Shown here piece after piece: positions 39,248-49,928 of a DNA stretch of 64,000 nucleotides (positions within the stretch are counted from its first letter, which is position 1; the number at the start of each line of letters is the position of its first letter). This stretch comes from Tillus elongatus (lineage: Eukaryota; Arthropoda; Insecta; Coleoptera; Cleridae). Made by a program: the position numbers and the translations under genes. The stretch spans positions 165,566,118 through 165,630,117 of the forward strand of contig OZ023265.1 in NCBI GenBank assembly GCA_964006375.1. The letters are read 5' to 3'. The notes under the pieces were generated by a model. The model did no database searches and was not told the origin of the DNA. It worked only from the letters and a program-made list of their open reading frames with translations.

Positions 39248-39316
<69 letters not shown>

Positions 39317-39321
39317 TAGAT

Positions 39322-39402
<81 letters not shown>
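39248..39402. repeat. (AT)n microsatellite 19
   Basis: About 155 bp of AT with an internal GATA run (39313-39325). Confidence 0.97.
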
Positions 39403-39403
<1 letters not shown>

Positions 39404-39406
<3 letters not shown>

Positions 39407-40163
39407 TATGAGACACACTTGGTTCTCGGGTTGAACCGCGTCCAGAATTTATCAAAACTCGACGTTTCGGCTCCTGTTTTGGCCCAATCTGCCTACTCTT
39501 TAAAACGGTGGACAAAAATGAGCTGGGTTGTTGTAGCTCGATTACGGGCCTCAATCTGCCTACTCCCCAAATCTCGCCGGAGATCGTCTCTAAGGTCTCA
39601 ATGTGTTCAACCCTAGTTCTAAGAGAGATCTGGTAGTTCATTGCAAGTGTTGTATTGTATGTATCGTTTCGTCTACCTGCTTCGTTATCAGTGTAATGAG
39701 TCGGGTCACAGTCAATTAAGTCGGGGGCTTTCGTCACGGTACTTAAAGGATTAATAGGGTTGCAGGTATTTGTTGAGTCAGGGGCTTTGGTCACGGTATT
39801 TCAAAGATCAAGAGGATTTCAGGGATTTGTTGAGTTAGGTAATGGGGAAATAAAATTGTCTATTGACTTTATTGCCTTTTTGTGTATTTGTAATGAAGAA
39901 TATAATAGGTTTACAGGTAATCGGAAGACGAAGACCATCATCTCTCTTATTTAAACAATCGGGACGTTTTTCGATCTCGATTGCTTCGCGAATAATTCTG
40001 GTTTTGAAGTTGTAAACTGGTGCTATTGTTTTGGCATTGTCGAAGTCTATGTTGGGTCCTGTATGAATATGAGCCATGGCCTGCGCATATGAGGGGTCGG
40101 ATGTCCTAACTGCGAAGGTGTGTTCATATATTATTTTGTGGATGCGTCTATTTGTTTGCCCTA
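39404..40163 (-). mobile_element. Penelope-like 3' part, left arm of an inverted pair
   Basis: Minus-strand copy running from the GIY-YIG domain (about 40163) to a 3' region. At 39485-39440 it contains GCAGATTGGGCC...GGAGCCGAAACGTCGAG, a degenerate hammerhead-like segment with GAAAC and a GTC cleavage-type site. Its inner part is an inverted, diverged match to 40280-40743. Confidence 0.65.
39835..40163 (-). pseudogene. Penelope-like GIY-YIG endonuclease fragment (left arm)
   Basis: Reads YVGQTNRRIHKIIYEHTFAV, then IAPVYNFKTRIIREAIEIEK and DDGLRLPI. This matches the YIG half of a GIY-YIG nuclease and the C-terminal tail seen in Penelope-like proteins. The GIY half is missing: upstream sequence switches at 40164 into a CCTAA-type repeat and unrelated DNA. 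The endonuclease would nick target DNA for priming. Confidence 0.65.
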
Positions 40164-40165
40164 CA

Positions 40166-40183
40166 TAACCTAACCTAACCATA
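40166..40183. repeat. Short telomere-like CCTAA run
   Basis: TAACCTAACCTAACC, about three units of the arthropod telomeric motif (TTAGG on the other strand), at the junction between the two inverted Penelope arms. Confidence 0.6.
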
Positions 40184-40227
40184 ATCACAACAGAGCAGAA
40201 ACTGTCAAATCTAATAAAAACTTCCAA

Positions 40228-40740
40228 GGATAAGATCCCAAACGCATCCCACAAGAGTTTACGAATGTCCTTGTTCCGACTGTTCCCGAACTTATATAGG
40301 AAAAACAAATAGACGCATCCAAAATATAATATATGAACAGACCCTCGCAGTTAAAAAATCCGACCCCTCATAGGCGCTGCCCATGCATTATATCCATACA
40401 GGACACAAAATAGACTTGGACAATGCCAAAACAATAGCCCCGGTTTAAAACTTCACAACCAGAATTATCCGCGAAGCAATCGATATCGAAAAACCCGATT
40501 GTTTAAATAAGAGAGATGATGGTCTTCGTCTTCCGATTACTTGAAAACCTATTATTTCTGCATTACAAACACACAAAAAGATAACAAATTCAATGAAAAC
40601 TTTTGTTGACCCATTACTCAACAAATGCCTCCAATCCTCTTAATCCTTTAAGTACCGTGACGAAAGCCCTTGACTTAATTGACAGTGAACCGTGTCATTA
40701 CACTGATAACGAAGGAGGTAGACGAAACGATACATACAAT

Positions 40741-40743
<3 letters not shown>
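40228..40743 (+). pseudogene. Penelope-like GIY-YIG endonuclease fragment (right arm)
   Basis: The plus strand reads RVYECPCSDCSRTYIGKTNR, then RIQNIIYEQTLAV, TIAPV and TRIIREAIDIEK with several stops. The upstream CPCSDC zinc-like motif precedes the YIG motif as in Penelope-like elements. It is an inverted, diverged partner of 39640-40163 and is truncated at (AT)n tract 20. Confidence 0.65.

Positions 40744-40824
<81 letters not shown>
40744..40824. repeat. (AT)n microsatellite 20
   Basis: About 81 bp of AT terminating the right Penelope arm. Confidence 0.97.
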
Positions 40825-40826
<2 letters not shown>

Positions 40827-40952
40827 TAAACAGTGTGTCCACGGATTGTGTGTGGGTAAGGTATAAGTGACAAAAAAATTTCGAATTAGATTATGATATT
40901 CTGGGCATCGCTCCCTGAGATGTTAAGAAAATTAATAAAATCAATTAATATA

Positions 40953-42410
40953 CAGGCTGGTTTATAACTGATGTAATGAAATGTATTACGAGTAAACTAC
41001 CTTCGTTTGTGAAGATACCGCAAAAAGTTATTAACAAAAATTGTTTAGAATTAAATTTATGACAGACTCTCAATTTTCAAACAGATCAGCCTACTATGAT
41101 TTTTTTTTAGCTGCGACTTTATTTAAATGACGTTCGACGGCTTCTGTGGTTAGGTGCACTTTAAAAAATACTTGAAACTATTAAAAATAAGTCTTTACCA
41201 TAATTAAACTTGGTTTGCTTTCATCTCAACAAAAAAAAATGTAAAGTAAACGCACAATTGGACATTCGAAGCAATAATTGGCGAGTTGCATGGCTACTTG
41301 AGCTCTGCCTTGTTCGCTTCCCGGGATACTACTTATTTGGAAAATTGAAACGTCAATGTTATTTGTCACGAACAGCAAGCTTCTGTATTTAAAAATGTTA
41401 ACAACAGAACAAAAAGTGTTTATTGTGCATTGCTATGGTTTGGGTGAAGAACATTCTTATCAGGGAGTGATAAGAAAATTCCCTGAACGCTGGCCAAGTT
41501 ATTCGGTTTCCGCTAATGGTGTTAAAAAGTTGTTACAAAATTTATGCGTACTGGGAGTATTTTAAATGTTAAGAAGATAAAATCCGACCTAAATGAAGAA
41601 GACAATGCTGCAGCTGCATTAGCTATGGATTCTGTTAGGCGTTTTCCGAAATTATCATTAAGAAGAAGGGCATTAGAAATTGGAAATATTAGCAAATCGC
41701 ATTTGCAACAAATTGATCGTACCAACAAGATGAAACCTTTCAAAGCAAAACTTATACACACTTTGGAAGAAAATGACGCGTTAAAACGATTAGATTTTTG
41801 TTTATGATACGGTGAGCAATATCTACAAAATCACAATTTTGGTAGAAGTATTATTTTTTCGGACGAATCCACTTTCACCACTAATGGGGTGGTAAATTCC
41901 CAAAATGCACGGCATTGGTCTATGGAGAATCCAAATTATAGAGTTAATTGCAGAAGACAATGCCATAAAAAACTAAATGTGTTGTGTGCTGTTTCTTACA
42001 CTGGGATAATTGTGCCATATTTTTTTGAGCGGAATATGAACCAGTACAGTTACCTGGAAATGCTGAAAAATATTAATCAAGACCATTTGCATAACATGTC
42101 ACTAGAAGATAGACAAACAGCATACTTTCAGTATGACGGCCACCCAGCACATGCAAGAGGAATCGTTCGAGAATGGTTAGATCGCGAATTTCCTGGGCGG
42201 TGGATTGGTCGATGTGGGCCAATACCTTGGCCTCCAAAAAGTCCCGATCTTACCTTAACGGACTTTTATTTATGAGGATATGTCAAACAGAAAGTCTACG
42301 CGGCTCCATTAAACAACGACCTTGATTTGTTGAAACTGAGGTTGAAAGAGGCAATTGACGCTATTCCAATTCAACATATTCAAAATGCCTACAAATAATT
42401 TCTAAACGGG

Positions 42411-42413
<3 letters not shown>
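40953..42413 (+). mobile_element. IS630/mariner-type transposon, short inverted ends
   Basis: Termini CAGGCTGGTTTATAA and CAGCCCGTTTAGAAA (inverse strand) are imperfect inverted repeats flanked by TA at 40951-40952 and 42414-42415. At ~1.46 kb it is the size of a simple transposase-only element. Its right end opens directly into (AT)n tract 21. Confidence 0.7.
41395..42390 (+). pseudogene. IS630/mariner-type transposase, broken
   Basis: Begins MLTTEQKVFIVHCYGLGEE (DUF4817-like N-terminus). A frameshift before 41544 leads to a second HTH (SLRRRALEIGNISKSHLQQI), a stop at 41805-41807, IIFSDESTF (first Asp), YFQYDGHPAHARG (second) and PPKSPDLTLTDFYL (third). A stop at 42273-42275 follows, then GYVKQKVYAAPLNNDLDLL. 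Thirty-six residues separate the second and third Asp, as in the 15.8-kb transposase. One frameshift and two stops make it inactive. Confidence 0.8.

Positions 42414-42491
<78 letters not shown>
42414..42491. repeat. (AT)n microsatellite 21
   Basis: About 78 bp of AT lying exactly between the right end of the IS630-type element and the left end of the pogo-type element. Confidence 0.97.
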
Positions 42492-42496
<5 letters not shown>

Positions 42497-42798
42497 AAGT
42501 ATACAGTGGTTGGCACTGTTGTACTGAATGTCCGAAGGAGGCATGCTGATATAAGTTGTCCTTACGTTTACTGGGGTCCAATTTACAATTAACTTACTTA
42601 GCAGATAGTATTTATTTTGTTTCTTCGGTCGTAATAACTAAAAGCTTACTAAAACTTTCAAATATTGCGTAAAAATATAAAAAATGTTCGAGATACAGTG
42701 GTTGGCACTACAGTTTCTGTTGTTGGCACCTTTTGGATCAGTCGTTGGCACTGAAGGTTTTAAATTCAAAAGAACAGACAGCTGGAAGAAAACATATT

Positions 42799-45234
42799 TT
42801 ATTGTGTTTTATTTGATATTTTACGTTTAACACAAGTGTACCCGTTGGTACCATAAATATAATGAGTACATGCTATGTGAAATACACGTGTACATTTATT
42901 ACATTTTATTTCCAATTTATTTTCAGTAATATTAAATATACATATGTAACACAGCCCTTTTACAATGTTTTTGTTACAGTTTTCTTTGTTTTTCATATAA
43001 CTTTTGCTATTTTTTGCGCTTGAACCTGAATCACCTAATAAGGAAACGGGTAAAAAGCTTTCTGCATCAGAAATTTCCGTGGGTAAATAATAAGAGTTTT
43101 CAATTGTATGTGTGTCGTGTAAATAATTATTGTATTCATTTCCTTTAGGTGTGTATTTCTGCACATTATTACTGAAAATGCTTTTTTCCGGGGTTTCTAA
43201 TGATTTATTTTGTATTGAACTTCTTCGCACGTCACTAATATCGAATTGTGTTGAGTTATTTGCAATATCCATCAGTTTTTGCTTTTTTCTATGTGGTTGG
43301 TTTAGAGTACCTTTCGCAGTCTTTTTGTTGATTCCAATTTTGTTACTTACATTCTTTTTCTGCTCCCTTATTTCTTTCCTTTTTAGCTTTTCTGCTTCTA
43401 TTTTTTGCTTGGTTTCTGCCTTAAGCCTGAACTCTTCTTTAAATTGTTTTGAACTAACAACGTAGTGCTTTCTTTGTACTGTTTTTTATTTTTTCGCACA
43501 GGTGTCTTCGGATTGTATAATATTTTGTTTATATCTAGGGGTGATGCTTTATTCTCCGTTGTTGTGGAATTATTTAAACGGCTAGTCATCAGGGAGGTTT
43601 CAGTTAATGTTGCTTGAATGGGCAAGGTAGTGCTCACATTTGCTACAAGTGTGTCAAATTTTGCCAGCTCTTCATTTAATTCCATATCGAAAAAAGTATC
43701 TTTCTCATTTGTCTCCTTTGTGGGCATTTCAGTTTCAGCTTCAAATTCCAATGTACCATTGAGACTTATTAAAGACTGATCAGCTACTTCGTTCTTTTTG
43801 AAAAAACTATACAAATTGTACAAAATATTGTCATTGATGCATTCACTTTCTAATTGTTGTATCATTCTTTCACCCACTATTTCTTAGAAAGTTTGATAAT
43901 TCATTGTTTTAGTTGGTATATTCAATGATTTCTCATTAGGTGAACTCCTTTTTCTTTCTAGGCATTTACTGAAATTAATTGCCGCAGGGTTCCAAGGAAA
44001 CAGCCCGCATGCCCGAAAACCATTATTAATTGTTTGGGGCTTGACATAGTTATTCACCACATCGTGGAGTAGTGGTGCAAAATTTGCTTTGGTAAATTGT
44101 AAAATAGGATGGCACCTTCGCCACTCTAACATACCTTTTAGCCAACCCGTTTTTAGTGGCTTGAAGGCAGACACATCAGCCGGTTGTAAAATGCGTGTTG
44201 CATTTGGATACAAACAAATTAAAACAATTTCTAATTTAGAGCAGAGCTCACTCAATTCATAAGTGAGATGAGTACTGTGTCCATCCACAAACAGAATAAC
44301 CGGCTTCAAGATATTATTTTTGATTAGGAAAGGATGAAAAATATTTTTTATATAATCGGAAAATATTTCGGATTTCATCCATCCATTGTCCGAGTACCCA
44401 ATTCCCCATTCTTCAGGTTCTGTATCAGTGACGTCTTTTGGCACCCCTTTTTTATACGGGTATATAATCATAGGAGGGGTTACGCTTCCATTCGCTCCAA
44501 AGGTAAACATGACAGTCAGTGAAGCTTTCGCAGTACCTTGGTCTACCTCGTAAACGTTCTTTGCTCCTTTAGGCGCAAGCACTTTCTTATTTTTCGGACA
44601 TAATAAGAAGTTGGTTTCGTCCCTGTTAAAAATGCGCAAGGGATCCTTTAAAATTTCACCCAAATTTTCTTCTGCCAAACATTCTTCTATGAATAAAAAC
44701 CATTTTTTTATGTCTCCTTCGCTAACTGGTGCACTTGCTGCTGTTACCGCTTCACTTGTGCCTACCGAAATATTCGAATGTCGACGCAAGAATGCTTTAT
44801 ACCATCCCTTACCAGGCATCCCATCCTTGAAAGGGGTTTTGCGTCCACTTTTTAATATTAATTCTTGTACGGAAGCTTTGATGTCATCGATCCTTCTTGG
44901 AAAGCCTTTTCTATGGCATTCTATGATCCATCTGTTTCATATAAGGAACAATGAATTAGATCTACATTCAGTCAAAACTAATATAATGCAAACTTACTTC
45001 TCTAATGTTTTCTCTTCTTCGCAAGTGAGGAAGGTTTGAGGACCATATCCAGGGGATATAAATTTGTTGCTCAAACGGAACTGAATTGTTGACCTGGGTA
45101 TGCCAAATTGTTTTGAAGCTGACTTTTTTGACATTCCGTTTCTTACAGCTTCGACAGCTTCACTGATTTTTTCTTCTCTCTCAGTATTCCTGTAATCACG
45201 TAACTTAAATACCTAGGTATAGTCAGTGTCATTT
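42799..45234 (-). pseudogene. pogo/Tigger-type transposase with C-terminal zinc finger
   Basis: Order on the minus strand: a psq/CENP-B-type HTH (KISEAVEAVRNGMSKKSASK, then QFGIPRSTI; 45220-45090), then a 66-bp intron (GTAAGT donor at 44997, AG acceptor at 44932) that splices in frame into WIIECHRKGFPRR. The DDE core (44819-43884) has RDETNF, FVDGHSTHL and QPADVSAF as the three acidic sites. A single in-frame TAA (43884-43886) breaks it. A linker with one frameshift near 43450-43480 follows. The C-terminus is a PHD-like Cys/His finger (CYIC, KCNKC, FHIAC, ending 42799). A first exon may lie upstream of 45234, since no ATG opens this frame. Family architecture is known for insect pogo elements; the lesions mean it is inactive. 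Confidence 0.85.
44932..44997 (-). other. Predicted 66-bp intron
   Basis: Begins GTAAGTTTGC and ends ATGAAACAG on the minus strand. Removing it joins TTAGAGAA to ATGGATC, restoring the CENP-B-like HTH frame. Reading through instead gives stops. Confidence 0.75.
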
Positions 45235-46137
45235 CCCAAGTCGCAAGATTATCGAAAATGCTTATCAGTTGTTAGTCGATAACAATCAATTGTGTACCAG
45301 CGACACGTGTCGCTTAAACTTAAATCCTAAAAGCACAAGCTTTCATTTACTTATTTATTTAATTAGTGTTTATCTACTTGATAAAGCTACTTTTAAAGCG
45401 AAATGTACGCCGCAATATATTCAGTTTAGAGGAATAATTATATTAATTCATTAAAATGTGTTCCTACAGTCGTTTAAAAATTGTAAAATTATTGATTATA
45501 AAATGAATTAATAGAACTTTACTCACTGTCCGCTACTGTCTATAGTTTTAGCTCCGTTATTTGTTAATTTATTCGAGTATTTCCAAGAATTTGGAATTCC
45601 CTTTGCGACTTCAGAAATGAAATAGACTAACTAAACTTTCACATAGAGAAGTGCCAACGACTATCTCTACTCAATTTTGTAGATGAAAACAGTCACTGGC
45701 ACCCCCCCTGCCAACCAGTGTTTTCTGTGTATTTCTAGACACAGTAGTTGGCACTGCCAAAATATGTAGGTTAAGTTTATTTTATTGAGATTATTCAAAG
45801 TATTTGGACACAATAGGCACTATATTTGATAAAGAATAATAAACAAACAAGAACTTACATGTTTAGAGATGACAATGTTCACGTAACCACTTGTCACTCT
45901 GGCGAACTTTGTAGCAATATCGGCAAATTTTTATGGTGCGAAAACAACACTTCCACTTTGTACGATATATGAAAAGCAAATGACATTCGCACACAGAACT
46001 GTCATTTATCTCATTCACAAAACTTCAAACTAATGCTCCCATCAGTTCAAATATGGATGAGATAGAAAATTCAACAATTATAATAAAAACTAATTTATGG
46101 TGCCAGCGACTGTGTGCATGCCAACCACTGTATACTT

Positions 46138-46142
<5 letters not shown>

Positions 46143-46211
<69 letters not shown>
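46143..46211. repeat. (AT)n microsatellite 22
   Basis: About 69 bp of AT on the right side of the pogo-type element. Confidence 0.97.
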
Positions 46212-46213
<2 letters not shown>

Positions 46214-46390
46214 TTATATACGTAGGCGATCCACACACATATAGAGACGAAGGTCACCACCTATAATTCATGATAAACCGGCTCATCCACATTCGAGTGA
46301 CAAACGCCGATTGCTGAATACGGGACTCGAACTCGCCACCTCATAAACCGAGGTCTACAGTTAACACGCCTGAAAAACTCCGTATAAATT
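46212..46390 (-). mobile_element. Possible tRNA-like SINE fragment
   Basis: The minus strand contains GAGTTCGAGTCCC (46334-46322), an excellent B-box, about 50 nt after a weak A-box region. The 3' side runs into (AT)n. No target duplication was found. Confidence 0.4.
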
Positions 46391-46680
46391 TATATATGTA
46401 CAGGTTGATCAGTAAGTAATGCCCGGCCTAAATATCAGGAAAACTACTGGCTGTACTGTCTTTGGCTACGAGGTGTAGTGCCATGAGGAGTATTTCAGCC
46501 TGAGTAACATCATCCATTGAAAATCATGCTCAACGTTACGACCCCATATATAATCATTTGTCCATTAACATACCCTTCTTGAGACGCTAGTGAAGATATC
46601 TTATTTTTTAAATAATTTTTCTAAACAATTTTTTGCTTACACTACTTTGTTTTTTTTTACTCATAGCGGAGGTGAATACT
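46391..46680. other. Unassigned spacer, possible mariner end
   Basis: GTACAGGTTGATCAGTAAGTAATGCC (46399-46424) resembles a mariner-type terminus, but no opposite end or transposase was found. Confidence 0.3.
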
Positions 46681-46689
46681 TTTTACGCA

Positions 46690-49650
46690 GGCCGGAGGCT
46701 GGCGCTTCCGCGATCTGATACCAACCGGCACTGTGGTGACTCCCGTTCCCTCCAGGTCAGGACTGCCCACTAAATACCCCATGGATGCCTAGAGACTTGG
46801 CAGAAAGCAATCGCTGGCATTGCTTCACCACGACGCTAACCTTTGTTTTTCTCAAAATGTGTATATCCTGTCTTCATCCTCCTTTGACTTCATTATTTCT
46901 ACGATCCCTGTCTCCACAGTATTCCACCCCCTTCACTTCCCAGCATGTGCTCCACCACATTATCTGCCGTTAAATCTCTGCCAATCTCTTTAAACATTTG
47001 TTCTCTTAGTTTCGACCATCTTGTGCACTCAAAGACCGTGTGTTCTGGCGTATCTCTATCACCACAATACGTACAGTCCTCGTTGTCTACTATTACGCCC
47101 ATGAGCTGAGAGAAATTGGGTAAAATAATAACCCACCTCCCCATACGGTCTCGATATCCATGTATGTATGTGTGTAGTGAGCCTCTCTGTCCACTGGGAT
47201 GTTGACATTCCATCTTCCCATTCTCACTGCCAGTCCAGCATTGTTTCGGTTCCTGCCTTCTTTTTTCCTTCTCTTCTATTTCCGTGTCTTTCATATGTTA
47301 CCTCTGTTGCCAGTAAATGTACAGGGATCGTTCCTGCAATCACCTGTATTGCTTTCGTTGCCACTGTTCTCTATGCAATTGCTATTCTGATGGCCATCTT
47401 TTTCTGTGCCCTCTCAACCTTATTTCTACACCTTGTGTTTGACAACACGGCCTTCCACACTGGTGCGCCATACAGTTTACCACACTGCTCAGCACTCTCC
47501 TTCTCCCTGGTTTTGGTCCACCAATATTTGGCATTAGACCCTAGCTTTGAAGCTATTATGTCTGCTTTTGCCACTATTTCTCTGTGCACACCCATGTTCA
47601 TGTTATGTTCTACTTGTAGGGCAAGATAGTTTTGGCTTGCCTGCGACTGAATTTCTGCATTCCCCACCTTGACGGTTACTGTTCTCAGTGTTCATCGTCC
47701 CACTAGCACTGTACTTTAAGCTTTGTGAGGTCTTGAGTTGTAGACCACATTTTTCCAGTTTTCCGCCCTTACCACTGACCAGTTGATATTATCTTCTATG
47801 TCAGCCTTATTTCCGCCGCTTACAACCAGCGCCAAATACATCTGCATACCCTATAATATCCGTGTTGTTCAAGGACTCCAGACTACAAACCTTATCGTAA
47901 TACAAATGCCACAGTGTTGGTCCTAGGATTGACCCCTGAGGTACGCCACATGTAACCTGCATCCTATATTTCTGTCAAATCAGTAGCTGTCTGGCTTCCA
48001 GGTAACTACATAATATTTTAAGCAGATATGGCTCAACTTGTGTCTTTCTTAACCCTTCGTATATGCTCCATGGTGCTGTATTAAATGCATTTTTACGTCC
48101 AATGTTACTATGGCCATAAACCTGTTTTTGTTGCCTTCTTTCCTTGCCACGTCCTGCACCTTCTTTACAGCATCCATTTTCGAGCGCCCCTTGCCAAAGC
48201 CAACTTGGTTATCTGGAAACCCTCCTCCTTTCTTGATTTCTTTTATACGTCTCTTATTTATTACATGTTCATATAATTTTGCTATTCCGTCTTCTAGGCA
48301 TATTGTTCTATATGATTTCTTTCTTCCTATTTTCTGGCTTCTCCAGTAACATCAATCGAGCAGTCTTCTATTCTGATGGGAAACTTTCATCATTGATTAG
48401 TTTATTTATCAGAACTTGTAATATCTCCGGTTTCTGTTCCGCTACTGCCTTAACACCGTGGATCGGTATACCATCTGGGCCTGAGACTTTACCAGATTTC
48501 ACCCTTCAGCCTGCATCCCTTATTTCTTCATCTGTACAAGGTGGAATATCCACCGAGTTCACTTCCACTCTTTGTCATTCTTTGACTTCGCATTTAGGGA
48601 ACCATTCCTGCGTTATCTTAATTTGTTCATCATCACTTATTGCCATTGGTGTTCTTGTAACAATTTTATCTGTGACAATCTTGTACCCTAGTCCCCAACT
48701 ATCATTATCTGTTTCTTTACACCAGGAGTCCCAGGCTTGTTTCTTTCCCTTTGTTATTGCTGTCTTTAATTTTTTTCTGCTTTCCCTGTATTTATTCTGT
48801 GGTTCCTCTCTATCACTGCTTGTGGTGTTTTTTTCCTATTGGTTCTAATGATCTTCCTTCTTGCCTTCGTAGATTCAGTTCTGATTTTGAAGATGTCTTC
48901 ATTCCACCAATATGCACCTTTTCGTCTATCGCATTGCTGTTTCCTCTTCAAGCACACCTCACACGCTCTTTTAGTGCTGTATTCAGGTCTTTGATACTAC
49001 CTTCATAGTTTTTGTTTTTTATTTATCTCTCTATTACTTTTAGTATTTTCCCTTTCTTTTCAGCCTTATCGTACACCCTTTGATTGTTCGAGTTTGCTGG
49101 ACACTACTAAACGGATATGATATCTCAAAAATGATATTTGTGTGGTGGCTCAGGTTCTCCTCATTCCCCACATGCCAGCCTCTCACCTATCTCTGCAGAC
49201 TTCATGAGCGCATGGTTGCGTCGATATATGACGATCCTCCATTCCTTTCGGACGTTGGAAGTCTACCATGATTCAATATAATATAGTCCGCCCAGCACAT
49301 CCATTCTATCAACACTTTTCCCTTTTTGTCTTCTCTTGTCGAGCTCCAACCGAGCTTTCGCGTTAAAGTATCCTCCAGTTAATATGTTTTTCTTATGTTG
49401 TCTAATCTCTCTGTTTAAGAAGGTATAGCAAGAGTACAGAACTATGTAAATCATTTCAATCCACACATAGCCTTTACCCTTTTTCATTCTGTATACTTGT
49501 GTTTTGCCATTCGTAACATATATCGCTGCATCTACATTTTTGTCTGTTACCCATTTGGCGTTTGCCCTAGCCATGTTTTTGTTACTCCTTTGGGTAGAAA
49601 TATCTTATTGATCTTACTAATTGTTATCAGTCAGATGAGTCAAGTGGGTT
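46690..49650 (-). mobile_element. R1-like non-LTR retrotransposon, decayed
   Basis: In order on the minus strand: endonuclease remnants (ARANAKWVTDKNVDAAIYV and VLYSCYTFLN, with GGYFNAKARL; 49574-49263); RT pieces including DVARKEGNKNRFMAIVTLD plus VKNAFNTAPW (about 48150-48070) and VTCGVPQGSILGPTLW (about 47960-47915); and the terminal CCHC motif CTYCGDRDTPEHTVFEC (47075-47025). Sequence style and the C-terminal zinc motif fit the R1 clade. Many frameshifts and stops occur. True R1 sits in 28S rDNA, but no rRNA sequence is adjacent, so this is a dispersed relative. Confidence 0.75.
46899..47294 (-). pseudogene. R1-like C-terminal domain with CCHC motif
   Basis: A 131-codon open segment containing C-x2-C-x7-H-x4-C (CTYC to VFEC), then RWSKLREQMFKEIGRDLTAD and NVVEHMLGSE, the usual tail of R1-clade polymerases. 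It is separated from the RT by several frameshifts. Confidence 0.65.
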
Positions 49651-49789
49651 CTAACATGTGTAGTGGACAAAAGTTAGACCAAGTATTCCACAAATATAAG
49701 CACCAGATCAATATTAAACTTCAACTGCACAAGAAAATAAGTGAATATATCATTTCTACCACGAATATGACAGCTATCAAGCCTTTATC

Positions 49790-49890
49790 CATAAGTACAA
49801 ATTGGAGAGCCTAATTCATCACAATACCGTTTTCTGACCCTACGATCGTTTCGGTAACAAAGTTAGCGTCATCAAGGGGATGAGTACCGA
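49790..49890 (-). repeat. Penelope-like leader with hammerhead-like motif (inverted)
   Basis: The minus strand reads CATCCCCTTGATGACGCTAA, then CTTTGTTACCGAAACGATCG and TAGGGTCAG. It has a TTGATGA box, a GCTAAC/GTTA(C)C stem and GAAAC followed by the palindrome ACGATCGT. The best-preserved member of this leader family. A partial duplication of the TGATGACGCTAACTC segment follows at 49890-49920. Confidence 0.55.
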
Positions 49891-49928
49891 GGGGATGAGT
49901 TAGCGTCATCAAGGGGATGAGTTTACTC

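Larger units (their letters stand above)
42492..46142 (-). mobile_element. pogo/Tigger-type DNA transposon, full length
   Basis: Perfect 24-bp inverted ends (starting GGGTAAAGTATACAGTGG) flanked by TA at 42490-42491 and 46143-46144. The subterminal motif CAGTGGTTGGCAC recurs in both orientations (42505, 42697, ~42738 variant, ~45650, ~45703, ~45745, ~46120), as expected of transposase-binding sites. The element is 3651 bp with one minus-strand gene. Both sides are (TA)n, so it inserted into, or was later flanked by, microsatellite. Confidence 0.9.

Noticed and set aside
42490..46144. Interpreting the pogo-type gene as a domesticated host gene
   Set aside because: It sits between perfect terminal inverted repeats and TA duplications and carries a stop and a frameshift, so it is an ordinary decayed transposon.
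47168..49008. Plus-strand open frames rich in Ser, Leu and Phe with apparent membrane segments
   Set aside because: They are antisense shadows of the R1-like element coding on the minus strand.
46690..49650. R1 insertion in ribosomal DNA, implying nearby 28S sequence
   Set aside because: No rRNA sequence was recognised on either side.
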